NCBI GenBank assembly: GCA_025800395.1
Contig: JAOXRU010000069.1
Coordinates: 1 to 63,576, forward strand
DNA from: Flavobacteriaceae bacterium
GTDB lineage: Bacteria > Bacteroidota > Bacteroidia > Flavobacteriales > Flavobacteriaceae
Length of the DNA stretch: 63,576 nt
Reading direction: 5' to 3'
Below are positions 36,260 through 45,185 of this stretch, piece by piece; within the stretch, counting starts at the first letter, position 1, and every line of letters starts with the position of its first letter. The translations under genes and the position numbers were made by a program. The notes beneath the pieces were generated by a model. That model was not told the origin of the DNA, ran no database searches, and was given only the letters and a program-made list of their open reading frames with translations.

Positions 36260-36862
36260 TTATCCTTCTTTAATTAATTCTACTTCTGCATTGGGCTGAA
36301 ACAAATACGTTTTCCCATCTACCAAGGAAAGACACTCGTATCGCTTTACACGTCTATTTCCTTTTTGAAACAATTTTCCGTTATATATTCTAAACACGCT
36401 ACCTACGGGCAATTCAAACACATAAGACTTATCGTTTTCTGGATCGTATTTTTTAAGCCGAATTGCCAATTCTGCATCGGTATCCGAACTAGCTCTTGGA
36501 TTTTTAAAATGATGCGCAATAACTGGCAACAAATTAGGCGGAAAAACCTCTGGACGAATAAACGGCAACATTAAACCCTGAAAAGTATATTTCCATTCCA
36601 TTCCATGCGGTTTAATTCTTCTGCCATATTTCTCAAAAGCAACTAGATGGGCAATTTCATGCACTAGTGTAATTAGAAATCTATATTTGTTTAGAGTCGC
36701 ATTTACAGTAATCTGGTGTCGACCATCTGCCATACGCCTATAGTCACCATGCTTGGTGTTTCGTCGCGGAACTATTTTTAGATTCACCCTGTTATTTTGT
36801 ATTAATTCCATACAAGGTTCTACTGCAAACTCTGGTATAAATTGTTTTAAAACTGTATTCAT
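36260..36862 (-). CDS. SprT-like zinc metalloprotease-fold protein
   Basis: This 200-residue protein has an SprT/Spartan-type domain. The zinc helix is LVHEIAHLVAF (HEIAH at 68-72), with a third histidine in KPHGMEWK at about 84-91. Eukaryotic Spartan degrades DNA-protein crosslinks. The bacterial role is unclear. The C-terminal part (KLFQKGNRRVKRYECLSLVD) lacks the usual four-cysteine zinc ribbon. The gene starts one base before the end of the SDR gene region, indicating co-transcription. Confidence 0.9.
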   Translation of the reverse strand: MNTVLKQFIPEFAVEPCMELIQNNRVNLKIVPRRNTKHGDYRRMADGRHQITVNATLNKYRFLITLVHEIAHLVAFEKYGRRIKPHGMEWKYTFQGLMLPFIRPEVFPPNLLPVIAHHFKNPRASSDTDAELAIRLKKYDPENDKSYVFELPVGSVFRIYNGKLFQKGNRRVKRYECLSLVDGKTYLFQPNAEVELIKEG

Positions 36863-37546
36863 TTATGGTGTACTAATTGATACTTGGAGTAATTTACCAT
36901 TATAAAACTTATTCCCTGTTAAAGCAAAATTAACAATATATGAAGCCATTTCAATAGCATTTAATGGTGCTATATATCCTGGAAAGGCTTCTTCTAACAT
37001 TTCTGTTTGCACCGCACCCAATGCCAAAGAGTTAAAAGCAATCCCACTATCTTTATATTCTTCCGCCAACAATTCCATTAGGGTAATCACTGCGGCTTTA
37101 GCAGAGCTATATGCCGCCAAACCAGGGAATTTCATACTTCCTTGTACGCCGCCCATACTACTAATTGCAACCACATGACAACCAGAACCTAAAAACGGAA
37201 GTAATTGCTGTGTAAGTTGAGCCACTCCAAACACATTGACCCCATAAACCTCCTGAAAATCTGTAAGAGATAATTCTTCAAATGGTTTGTTTACCAATTT
37301 ACCGGCATTGTGTATAACAACATCCACCTTAGACGACCAAGTATTTCTAATAAAATGCAGGCATTTCTCTGCAACTTCGTTGTCCGACAAATCGTAAGAA
37401 ATAGCTTTTGCATTTTCTAAACCAAGCTTACAAACAGGGTTTGTATTCCTAGACAAAGCTAATACCTGATGCCCAGCATTAGCTAATTGCTTTACCAACT
37501 CTAAACCAATTCCCCTACTGGCCCCAGTAACTACAACATGTTTCAT
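36863..37546 (-). CDS. Short-chain dehydrogenase/reductase
   Basis: This 227-residue classical SDR starts from the ATG at 37546 (MKHVVVTGASRGIGLELVKQ). The cofactor loop TGASRGIG is at 7-14. NAG is in VVIHNAGKL, and the catalytic Ser and YxxxK are in AISSMGG and YSSAKAA. The frame is open upstream to 37588, but that would overlap the M28 peptidase stop and adds non-SDR sequence. The substrate cannot be inferred. It is the second gene of the operon, 7 bp after the peptidase gene. Confidence 0.93.
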   Translation of the reverse strand: MKHVVVTGASRGIGLELVKQLANAGHQVLALSRNTNPVCKLGLENAKAISYDLSDNEVAEKCLHFIRNTWSSKVDVVIHNAGKLVNKPFEELSLTDFQEVYGVNVFGVAQLTQQLLPFLGSGCHVVAISSMGGVQGSMKFPGLAAYSSAKAAVITLMELLAEEYKDSGIAFNSLALGAVQTEMLEEAFPGYIAPLNAIEMASYIVNFALTGNKFYNGKLLQVSISTP

Positions 37547-37553
37547 ACTTATA

Positions 37554-38549
37554 TTAATTATTATAACGCACTTCGGGAGTAGCTGCACTAGCGAGTTTTT
37601 CCACCACTGGAATAAAAGCGTCGATTAAAGAATTTATATGAGCAATATTCATAGTAGCCATTTCATCTCCAACTTTATGGTACTGCGGAAAATTGGTAAA
37701 ATCAAAAGAACAAAAAGTATGCGACGGTACCTGAAACACCTTATCAAAAGGATAGTTGTCGGATCGTTGAAACAAATGATATTCTTTTGCTTTAGGTAAA
37801 AAGCCAACCAACTTTTTATTAGCATGTGAATTAACAACAGCTGCTATATTAGACTTATTATATCCTGTAGCATATACCAAATAATCTTTCCCTTCCATAG
37901 GCACTCCAATCATTTCAAAATTCAACATCATATAGAGCGGCAAATTTTCACCTTTCAGTTTCTCGGCGATATGGTACGCTCCTTTAAGGCCTTTTTCTTC
38001 TGCCGAAAACAACACAAATAACAAACTGCGTTTGTTGGTTTTATTTTTACCAAAGTACTTTGCTAATTGCACTACTGCCGTGGTTCCAGAAGCATTATCG
38101 TTAGCACCATTGGCTATCGCATCGCCATTCTCTGGCGAAATTCTTCCAATATGGTCGTAATGCGCCCCAATAATAATATACTCCTTAGACAACTCGGCAT
38201 CGTTACCTGGCACCAAACCTACCACATTATAGGTGGTTTTTTCAAAATTTTGCAAGGTATCGAAATAACTTTCAAAGTAAGGTTGCACCCCATGTCGCTG
38301 AAACACATCTTGAATATAATGGGCTGCTTTTTCCAAGCCCTCACTCCCAGAATCTCTCCCTTCTAGCTCGTCTGAGCTCAAATAACTCAAAATTTCGAAT
38401 GTATTATTTGCAGAATTAGGAAAGTCAAAAGGAGAATTAAATTGCTTCGATACGTCATCCTTCCCGTTTTCCCCGTTATTGGGCGCTAGTTGTACCGAAC
38501 AAGACACCAATACAACAAGTGCGCACAATAGGTAGGTGATTCTTTTCAT
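37554..38549 (-). CDS. M28 family metallopeptidase, lipoprotein
   Basis: This 331-residue protein has a lipoprotein signal (VVLVSC, Cys17). The M28 aminopeptidase domain has zinc ligands in IIGAHYDHIG, GANDNASGTTAV and FVLFSAEEKGLKGA, followed by LNFEMIGVP and a closing TFCSFDFTNFPQYHKVGDE. M28 enzymes remove N-terminal residues from peptides, here probably on the outer face of a membrane. It is first in the five-gene operon. A near-consensus -7 element TATCTTTA lies about 23 nt upstream and overlaps the U-tract of the pdh terminator. Confidence 0.92.
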   Translation of the reverse strand: MKRITYLLCALVVLVSCSVQLAPNNGENGKDDVSKQFNSPFDFPNSANNTFEILSYLSSDELEGRDSGSEGLEKAAHYIQDVFQRHGVQPYFESYFDTLQNFEKTTYNVVGLVPGNDAELSKEYIIIGAHYDHIGRISPENGDAIANGANDNASGTTAVVQLAKYFGKNKTNKRSLLFVLFSAEEKGLKGAYHIAEKLKGENLPLYMMLNFEMIGVPMEGKDYLVYATGYNKSNIAAVVNSHANKKLVGFLPKAKEYHLFQRSDNYPFDKVFQVPSHTFCSFDFTNFPQYHKVGDEMATMNIAHINSLIDAFIPVVEKLASAATPEVRYNN

Positions 38550-38579
38550 CTTTATGATTTATAATGTTGCCATAAAGAT

Positions 38580-38610
38580 AAAAAAAAGCATCTTCCAAGG
38601 AAGACGCTTT
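38580..38610 (-). terminator. Terminator of pdhA-pdhC
   Basis: The stem pairs AAAGCATCTTCC with GGAAGACGCTTT (one A-C mismatch, loop AA) and is followed on the minus strand by eight U, 24 bp past the pdhC stop. Confidence 0.8.
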
Positions 38611-38634
38611 AACTATTTTATTTATTCAAAAATC

Positions 38635-40221
38635 CTAAGCAAGCATATTCACCGGATTCTCCACAAAAGCTTTTAAAGTTTGTAAAAACTGTGCTCCAGT
38701 AGCACCATCTACTGTTCTATGGTCACAAGCCAAGGTTACCTTCATGGTATTCCCTACTACAATTTGCCCATTCTTTACTACCGGTTTTTCTATTATAGCA
38801 CCAACAGATAGGATGGCAGAATTTGGTTGATTAATAATGGATGTAAACTCTACTATACCAAACATACCAAGGTTAGAAACCGTAAAAGTACTTCCTTCCA
38901 TTTCTGCGGGTTGTATTTTTTTACCCCTTGCTTTTCCTGCCAAATCCCTTACAGTGCTACCAATTTGCGTTAAACTCATATGATCGGTATGCTTCAATAC
39001 AGGCACCACCAAACCGTCATCTACAGCAACCGCCACACCCACATGAATATCTTTATGTATTTCTGTGGTATCGTTATTCCAAGTAGAATTTACTTGCGGA
39101 TGTTTGCGCAATGCCATGGCACAAGCTTTCACTATCATATCATTAAAAGAAACCTTTATATCTGGCAAGTCGTTGATCTTTTTGCGAGACGCCATGGCGT
39201 GCTCCATATCCATTTCAACGGTCAAATAATAATGAGGCGCAGTAAATTTAGATTCCGCCAAACGTTTGGCTATGGTTTTACGCATAGGAGAATTTTTCAC
39301 AGATTCACCGGATTCACCAGCTGGCACAAAACTTTGTACTGGTACAGCAGATGTTTGACTGGTAGCAGCAGGCTTATAACTTTCTATATCTCTTTTTATA
39401 ATTCGTCCGTGTTCCCCACTTCCTTTAACAGTACTGAGGTCGATTCCTTTATCTTTGGCAATTTTCTTAGCCAAAGGGGAAGCCAAAATTCTTCCACCGC
39501 TTGCTTGAACAACTGGTTTTTCTTCCTCTACAGCATGAGATACCGCTTCTGTCTTTGGCGTCTCTGTTTTTAACGCTGCTTCCGCACTTTCTCCTTGAGC
39601 AACTTGCTTAAGGATAGGCGCAACATCCGTTCCTGCAGGTCCAATAATAGCCAAAACACTATCTACTTTAGCAGATTCCCCTTCTTGTATACCAATATGA
39701 AGCAGCGTTCCGGTATAGAACGATTCAAACTCCATAGTAGCTTTGTCGGTTTCAATCTCTGCCAAAATATCCCCTTCTTCTACAGTATCGCCAACTTTCT
39801 TAATCCAAGACGCAACCGTACCTTCCTCCATAGTATCGCTTAAACGAGGCATAGTTACAATATCAATTTCTTCTAGCATGTCAACGGCTTCTTTCTCCAC
39901 AGCTACAGGAGTCTCTACTATAGCAGGAGTTTCAACAGCTTTTTCTGCAGTTCCTTTTTGCAACAGCGCACTGATATCTTCTCCTTCTTCTCCTATGATA
40001 CACAATAGGGAATCCACAGGAGCGCCTTCTCCCTCCGCTACGCCTATATGCAACAGGGTACCTTCGTGAAAAGATTCAAACTCCATCGTAGTCTTATCCG
40101 TTTCAATCTCCGCTAGGATATCGCCTTCCGATACTTTATCACCAATTTTTTTTATCCAAGTAGCCACAACACCTTCCTCCATGGTGTCACTCAATCGCGG
40201 CATAGTTACTATTTCAGCCAT
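38635..40221 (-). CDS. pdhC: Pyruvate dehydrogenase E2, dihydrolipoyl acetyltransferase (two lipoyl domains)
   Basis: This 528-residue protein has two tandem lipoyl domains, with lipoylated Lys43 (ETDKTTMEF) and Lys160 (ETDKATMEF). A peripheral-subunit-binding domain lies at 243-282 (GRILASPLAKKIAKDKGI). The catalytic acetyltransferase domain covers about 305-528 with the active-site motif DHRTVDGATGAQFL. It accepts the acetyl group from E1 and passes it to CoA. It lies 6 bp downstream of pdhA. The E1 beta and E3 genes are not here, in line with the scattered pdh genes of flavobacteria. Confidence 0.96.
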   Translation of the reverse strand: MAEIVTMPRLSDTMEEGVVATWIKKIGDKVSEGDILAEIETDKTTMEFESFHEGTLLHIGVAEGEGAPVDSLLCIIGEEGEDISALLQKGTAEKAVETPAIVETPVAVEKEAVDMLEEIDIVTMPRLSDTMEEGTVASWIKKVGDTVEEGDILAEIETDKATMEFESFYTGTLLHIGIQEGESAKVDSVLAIIGPAGTDVAPILKQVAQGESAEAALKTETPKTEAVSHAVEEEKPVVQASGGRILASPLAKKIAKDKGIDLSTVKGSGEHGRIIKRDIESYKPAATSQTSAVPVQSFVPAGESGESVKNSPMRKTIAKRLAESKFTAPHYYLTVEMDMEHAMASRKKINDLPDIKVSFNDMIVKACAMALRKHPQVNSTWNNDTTEIHKDIHVGVAVAVDDGLVVPVLKHTDHMSLTQIGSTVRDLAGKARGKKIQPAEMEGSTFTVSNLGMFGIVEFTSIINQPNSAILSVGAIIEKPVVKNGQIVVGNTMKVTLACDHRTVDGATGAQFLQTLKAFVENPVNMLA

Positions 40222-40227
40222 TTACAA

Positions 40228-41226
40228 TTATAATTTATGTGGTATAAAAGGATAATCTTCTTGTTCGTACACCGTATCGTACATCACGTTTTTCTCTGGG
40301 AAAGGAGAATTCTCTGCAAAATCTACACATTCCTTTACCAAATCCTTTACACGCTGATCGATTTCGGCTATTTCGTCTTCAGAAGCGTAATGTTTCTCCT
40401 TGATTACTTCCAACACCTGCGTAATTGGATCAATCTTACGGTACTCTTCTACTTCCTCTTTTGTTCTGTAATGTTGTGCATCCGACATAGAATGCCCTCT
40501 ATAACGATAGGTCTTCATTTCCAAAAATGTTGGACCATCTCCTCTGCGCGCGCGCATTACTGCTTTATGTACCTCTTTTGCAACCTCTACCGGATTCATC
40601 CCGTCTACAGGCCCACATGGCATCTGATACCCAAGCCCTAGCTTGTATATATCCTCGTGATTGGCCGTACGCTCTACAGAAGTTCCCATAGCATACCCAT
40701 TGTTTTCACAAATAAAAACAACTGGCAGCTTCCAGTTCATAGCCATATTGAAAGTTTCGTGCAAAGAACCTTGGCGGACAGCTCCATCACCCATGTAACA
40801 AAGCGTAACCCCGCCTCTCTTGAAATATTTATCCGCAAAGGCAATTCCAGCACCAAGAGGAATTTGCCCTCCTACGATACCATGACCTCCCAAAAATCCT
40901 ATTTCTTTATCAAATATATGCATAGAACCTCCTAGTCCTTGTGAGGTTCCGGTTGCCTTTCCATAAAGCTCTGCCATCACCTTTTTGGGATCCACACCCA
41001 TACCTATAGGTTGCACGTGGTTTCTATATGCAGTAATCATCTTGTCCTTACCCAATTCCATGGCGTGCAACGATCCAGCCAATACTGCCTCCTGACCATT
41101 GTACAAATGAAGAAACCCACGAACCTTTTGCTGTATATACACAGCAGCTAGCTTATCCTCAAACTTTCTCCAAAACAGCATATCCTCATACCATTTTAGG
41201 TAAACATTTTTAGTTACTTTTTTCAT
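40228..41226 (-). CDS. pdhA: Pyruvate dehydrogenase E1 component, alpha subunit
   Basis: This 332-residue protein contains the thiamine-diphosphate/Mg motif GDGAVRQGSLHE at about 145-156 with ENNGYAMGT. The phosphorylation-loop-like region is TYRYRGHSMSDAQHYR, and the early GFLHLYNGQEAV segment is typical of E1 alpha. It works with an E1 beta subunit encoded elsewhere. It is the first gene of a pdhA-pdhC operon, with a TACTTTTG promoter element about 59 nt upstream. Confidence 0.96.
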   Translation of the reverse strand: MKKVTKNVYLKWYEDMLFWRKFEDKLAAVYIQQKVRGFLHLYNGQEAVLAGSLHAMELGKDKMITAYRNHVQPIGMGVDPKKVMAELYGKATGTSQGLGGSMHIFDKEIGFLGGHGIVGGQIPLGAGIAFADKYFKRGGVTLCYMGDGAVRQGSLHETFNMAMNWKLPVVFICENNGYAMGTSVERTANHEDIYKLGLGYQMPCGPVDGMNPVEVAKEVHKAVMRARRGDGPTFLEMKTYRYRGHSMSDAQHYRTKEEVEEYRKIDPITQVLEVIKEKHYASEDEIAEIDQRVKDLVKECVDFAENSPFPEKNVMYDTVYEQEDYPFIPHKL

Positions 41227-41284
41227 CGATTACAATTCTGTGTTTTTTAGACTATCATTAGTTCTTGCACAATTCATGCAAAAA

Positions 41285-41292
41285 CAAAAGTA
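41285..41292 (-). promoter_or_regulatory. -7 box of pdhA-pdhC
   Basis: TACTTTTG on the minus strand matches TAnnTTTG and gives a leader of about 50 nt. The -33 element is not evident. Confidence 0.45.
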
Positions 41293-41383
41293 CTACTTTA
41301 AATAAAAGTAAAAAAGACTCCGAATAAAAAATCGAAATCAAGAGCAAAATATGAGATTTTTATGACAATAGGTGTTGAGGAGA

Positions 41384-41866
41384 CTACAAATACGAACCAT
41401 CAAAACCAAACGGAAGCAAAGCTTTGAGAGAAGTAGTATGGATTACCTTTCCTTTTTCTCCCATAAAGAAAATTTCGATATTGTCATTTTGCTTGGTTTC
41501 GTATTCGGCTATACTTTGTCTGCAAGCACCACAAGGTGCCGCTGGTCGATCTACGACATGATTTTTGGAAGCTACGGTTATGGCTAGCATTTTTATAGCT
41601 ACGTTAGGGTATTTGGCACCAGCATAGTAAATCGCTACCCGCTCCGCACAAAGACCAGAAGGGTAAGAAGCATTTTCCTGATTGCTGCCTTTTACGATTT
41701 CTCCATTTTCCAACAACAAAGCCGCACCTACCAAAAAACGACTATAAGGCGCATAAGCATCTTTGCGCACATCCATAGCGGCAAGCATAAGATCCTTGGC
41801 TATAGGAGGCAAGACATCTATACCATCATACTCGGTATAATTGGTGACCAACTTCAACTTTTTCAT
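41384..41866 (-). CDS. cdd: Cytidine deaminase
   Basis: This 160-residue zinc enzyme converts cytidine and deoxycytidine to uridines in pyrimidine salvage. The substrate region is APYSRFLVGAAL, the proton-shuttle Glu is in SGLCAERVAIYYAG, and zinc cysteines are in APCGACRQSIAEY. Length is slightly above the usual 130-135 because of an N-terminal extension. It lies 9 bp downstream of porV, an arrangement also known from other flavobacteria. Confidence 0.95.
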   Translation of the reverse strand: MKKLKLVTNYTEYDGIDVLPPIAKDLMLAAMDVRKDAYAPYSRFLVGAALLLENGEIVKGSNQENASYPSGLCAERVAIYYAGAKYPNVAIKMLAITVASKNHVVDRPAAPCGACRQSIAEYETKQNDNIEIFFMGEKGKVIHTTSLKALLPFGFDGSYL

Positions 41867-41875
41867 ATTCTTTTT

Positions 41876-43045
41876 TTAGTCGTAACGCTCTCCTAGATAA
41901 AAGGAAAGGGAAAAACGCAAGGTGTTCTCCAATGGGTTTTTTACGTTTGAAGAAGAGAACAAATAAGAAACATCTATTTGCCCTACATTAAATCGAAACC
42001 CCGCTCCTAAAGTAAAAAATCTGCGAGCTCCTTTTTCTTCTGCTTCGTTGAAATAACCTGCACGAAATGCAAAAGAATCTTGAAAATTATATTCCGCTCC
42101 TAGGGCCCAAGTAAACTCCTGAAGTTCTTCGCTAAATCCGTCTGGAGCATCTCCAAAAGATTTAAACATCCCCGACACATAACTTTCCTTATTATACTCT
42201 TGCTTATCTGCCACATCTATATCTCCGTCTCCATCAAAATCCTGAGGAGTAGGCACCAACAATTTGTTAAACTCCGCATGTATACCCAATCGGCTATCTC
42301 CATCAAACAAAAAGTCAAATCCACTTCCAATTTTTAAATTGGTTGGCAAAAAGTCGCCAGTCACATCATTTGCAACATCATTATCGTAGTTGATCTTTGG
42401 ACCTATGTTAGAAATATTAAATCCAAACCTCCAAATTCCATTAAAATTAGCATAAGCAGATTCTTTCTCATAAAAAGCACCTACATCCACACCAAAAGAA
42501 TTGGCAGCAGAGGTATCACCCGAACTCAAAGGCAATTTTAGGTTGGAGCGTATATAACGCCCCGCAATAGACATGGCAAAATGCTCGCTCAACTTTAAAG
42601 AATAAGAACCATCCAAAGCCAATTCATTTGGCTTGGCTATGGTAACTGGTCCGTCTGCCTGATTTCGCAATTCTATTTCTCCCAATCCAAAATAACGGAG
42701 TCCAATTCCAAAAGCACTATTCTCATTGATACGTTTGGCAAATGTAGCATTGATCAAAGAAATATCATTAACCAAATCAGCCAAATAGGGCGTATAACTT
42801 ACCCCTACCACGGTATTTTGCTTTAAAAATGCATATTTAGCAGGATTCCAATACTGGCTATAGGCATCTGTGGAGGTAGCCACCCCAACATCACCCATTC
42901 CAGCCGATCTTGCATCTGAAGTTACCAATAAGAACGGAACTGCTGTAGTTATTGTCCGATCGCCACCCGAATTACCAGATCCTTGGCCATTTACCATTCC
43001 TATAACACTAAATAATAGGAATGAAAAAACACTTATTCTTTTCAT
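41876..43045 (-). CDS. porV: Type IX secretion system outer-membrane protein PorV
   Basis: This 389-residue FadL-like barrel has a signal peptide (MKRISVFSFLLFSVIGMVNG). The conserved opening AVPFLLVTSDARSAGMGDVG at about 36-55 and YSQYWNPAKYAFL are diagnostic for PorV (LptO). PorV carries T9SS cargo from the translocon to the attachment complex and works with the sortase PorU. In Flavobacterium johnsoniae, as I recall, porU sits between porV and gldJ. Here that slot is only a 353-bp gap. cdd follows on the same strand. A weak promoter (TTG, 17 nt, TATAATTG) is seen upstream. Confidence 0.95.
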   Translation of the reverse strand: MKRISVFSFLLFSVIGMVNGQGSGNSGGDRTITTAVPFLLVTSDARSAGMGDVGVATSTDAYSQYWNPAKYAFLKQNTVVGVSYTPYLADLVNDISLINATFAKRINENSAFGIGLRYFGLGEIELRNQADGPVTIAKPNELALDGSYSLKLSEHFAMSIAGRYIRSNLKLPLSSGDTSAANSFGVDVGAFYEKESAYANFNGIWRFGFNISNIGPKINYDNDVANDVTGDFLPTNLKIGSGFDFLFDGDSRLGIHAEFNKLLVPTPQDFDGDGDIDVADKQEYNKESYVSGMFKSFGDAPDGFSEELQEFTWALGAEYNFQDSFAFRAGYFNEAEEKGARRFFTLGAGFRFNVGQIDVSYLFSSSNVKNPLENTLRFSLSFYLGERYD

Positions 43046-43398
43046 TCAATTTCAATTATATACAATTACTATAAAAACAATTCATAAAATTGCACTATAA
43101 AACTAACGCCAATTTTTAACAATTGTTATATATATCTGTTTCTTTTGCATTTATTATCGTTCAAATACACAACAACAAGCAACCAAAGAAATTTGTCATT
43201 TATACAATAAGCCCAATAAAGCCACGTTTTATTAGCAAATTCCCTTCGTCTACACGGAGGCGGCAAAGAAATTTCGGTTTATTAAAATAAAACCCCAATA
43301 TGGGCGTTTTAATAACGAACCAAAAATAGTAATATAACCTAAAAGATAATGATTTTTTGTGGGATTTTCCCATAAAAAATAGAACGCAAATCCTTATT
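43046..43398. other. 353-bp divergent intergenic region between porV and gldJ
   Basis: There is no coding frame or porU remnant. It contains promoter DNA for both genes, a short palindrome AACAATTGTT near 43119-43128, and a gldJ leader hairpin at 43353-43379 (TTTTTTGTGGGA pairing with TCCCATAAAAAA, one G-U). The 11-mer CAAAGAAATTT occurs twice, about 78 bp apart. No RNA gene is recognised. Confidence 0.6.
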
Positions 43399-45060
43399 AT
43401 GAAAAAACAAATTATTAAAGTTTTTCTTTTATCGGTAGCAGTTGCAGGTGGATTGAGCAGTTGTAGCAAATCCTCATCTTCAAAAAATGTGTCCCGAGCC
43501 ACAGGATGGAAAATCAACGCCAAGGAAGGTGGTTTCCAGTACAACACCAAGTTTAAAGAACAAGAAACAGCTCCAGGCCTTATTTTTATCGAAGGTGGCA
43601 CCTTTACAAAAGGTAGGGTACAAGACGATGTGATGCACGATTGGAACAACAGCCCTACCCAACAACACGTACAATCGTTCTATATGGATGAAACGGAGGT
43701 AACCAATATAATGTATTTGGAATATCTCGATTATCTAAAAGCGATGTACCCACCAGACGAAGAGCGCTACGCCAATATTTACACAGGCGCACTTCCCGAT
43801 ACTTTGGTTTGGAGAAATAGATTGGGTTATAACGAAGAAAACACCAACAACTATTTGCGACATCCTGCTTATGCAGATTATCCTGTAGTTGGAGTGAATT
43901 GGATCCAAGCAGTTCAGTATTGCGAATGGCGTACAGACCGTGTAAATGAGGCCGTATTAGAACGCGAAGGCTATATAGAAAAAGGCGCCAAATATGCGAC
44001 GCTTACTGGAGAAATAGATGGATCTTTTAGCACAGAAACATACCTCAACAGACCAGAAGCAACATACGGCGGTCAAATCGATTCTATTGCAAGAAAAGGA
44101 AAAGATACCGTCCCTACTTTCGCTAAAAGAAGTAGCGGACTTATATTACCAGCATACCGCCTCCCTACAGAAACCGAATGGGAATATGCAGCCAATGCCT
44201 TAGTTGGAATAAGAGAATACAACAACTATAGAGGTAGAAAAAAATACCCATGGGAAGGTGGCTATACCAGAAACGGAAAACGCGCCAAACGCGGAGATCA
44301 GCTAGCCAACTTTAAACAAGGAAAAGGAGATTATGGTGGTATTGCCGGATGGTCTGATGATGGCGCAGATATTACTGCCAAGGTAAAAAGTTACGAGCCC
44401 AACGAATTTGGATTATACGACATGGCCGGTAATGTTGCCGAATGGGTAGCTGATGTATATCGTCCGATAGTAGATGACGAAGCCAATGACTTTAACTACT
44501 TTAGAGGAAACGTGTACAAAAAAACCGCTATAGGTGAAGACGGAAAAGTAGAAGTACTCGGGGAAGAAATCGTATTCGACACCTTACCAAATGGCAAAGT
44601 TGTAGCTGTAAATCTTCCAGGAGAAATCAAAATGACCGCAGTAGACGAAAACGAAACCTACCTCAGAACCAACTTCGACACTAGTGACAACCGTGGCTAT
44701 AGAGATGGAGACAGAAGCTCTTCTCGCTTCTTCGATAATTTCGATGACGATGAAGAACTAGAAGAAGGAGAAGAATACAGCAACAAACGTAGCATGTATG
44801 ACGCCCCAAGACACCGCGTCGGAAAAGACTCTACCGGACAGGTAACTCGTCAGTACGATACTTCCAACGATAGAACTACCCTAGTAAATGACGAAGTTCG
44901 TGTTTACAAAGGAGGGTCTTGGAGAGATCGTGCATATTGGTTAGACCCAGCCCAACGTAGATATCTTCCACAATATATGGCAACCGACTACATCGGATTC
45001 CGTTGTGCCATGAGTCGTGTTGGCTCTAAATCCAAAAAGAAAAAAACTCCTAGAGGATAG
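43399..45060 (+). CDS. gldJ: Gliding motility / T9SS lipoprotein GldJ
   Basis: This 553-residue lipoprotein starts from the ATG at 43399, with signal and lipobox GGLSSC (Cys22). It has a formylglycine-generating-enzyme-like fold (FIEGGTFTKGRVQDD; RLPTETEWEYAANAL; GLYDMAGNVAEWVADVY; YKGGSWRDRAYW; DYIGFRCAMS). GldJ is needed for gliding and for stability of GldK and T9SS function in Flavobacterium. Catalytic cysteines of true FGE are not apparent. The acidic insert FDNFDDDEELEEGEEYS lies near residue 450. An upstream TTG in frame at 43357 is inside a leader hairpin and is rejected as start. A strong terminator follows, separating it from murF. Confidence 0.96.
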   Translation: MKKQIIKVFLLSVAVAGGLSSCSKSSSSKNVSRATGWKINAKEGGFQYNTKFKEQETAPGLIFIEGGTFTKGRVQDDVMHDWNNSPTQQHVQSFYMDETEVTNIMYLEYLDYLKAMYPPDEERYANIYTGALPDTLVWRNRLGYNEENTNNYLRHPAYADYPVVGVNWIQAVQYCEWRTDRVNEAVLEREGYIEKGAKYATLTGEIDGSFSTETYLNRPEATYGGQIDSIARKGKDTVPTFAKRSSGLILPAYRLPTETEWEYAANALVGIREYNNYRGRKKYPWEGGYTRNGKRAKRGDQLANFKQGKGDYGGIAGWSDDGADITAKVKSYEPNEFGLYDMAGNVAEWVADVYRPIVDDEANDFNYFRGNVYKKTAIGEDGKVEVLGEEIVFDTLPNGKVVAVNLPGEIKMTAVDENETYLRTNFDTSDNRGYRDGDRSSSRFFDNFDDDEELEEGEEYSNKRSMYDAPRHRVGKDSTGQVTRQYDTSNDRTTLVNDEVRVYKGGSWRDRAYWLDPAQRRYLPQYMATDYIGFRCAMSRVGSKSKKKKTPRG

Positions 45061-45083
45061 TTTTAGGTATATCTATAAAATTT

Positions 45084-45120
45084 AAAAGGTCGTTACTTCA
45101 CAAGTAGCGACCTTTTTTTT
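45084..45120 (+). terminator. Terminator of gldJ
   Basis: A 15-bp stem AAAAGGTCGTTACTT / AAGTAGCGACCTTTT (one wobble, loop CAC) is followed by a run of T. Confidence 0.9.
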
Positions 45121-45185
45121 CCTCAAAAGATTCAATTTTATCAGAGACCCACAAACATTTATACTTTTTTGACTAATTTCGTCTT

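Noticed and set aside
43200-43649. A minus-strand frame across the porV-gldJ gap, considered as a porU remnant
   Set aside because: It is mostly antisense to the gldJ start and shows no C25 peptidase or barrel features.
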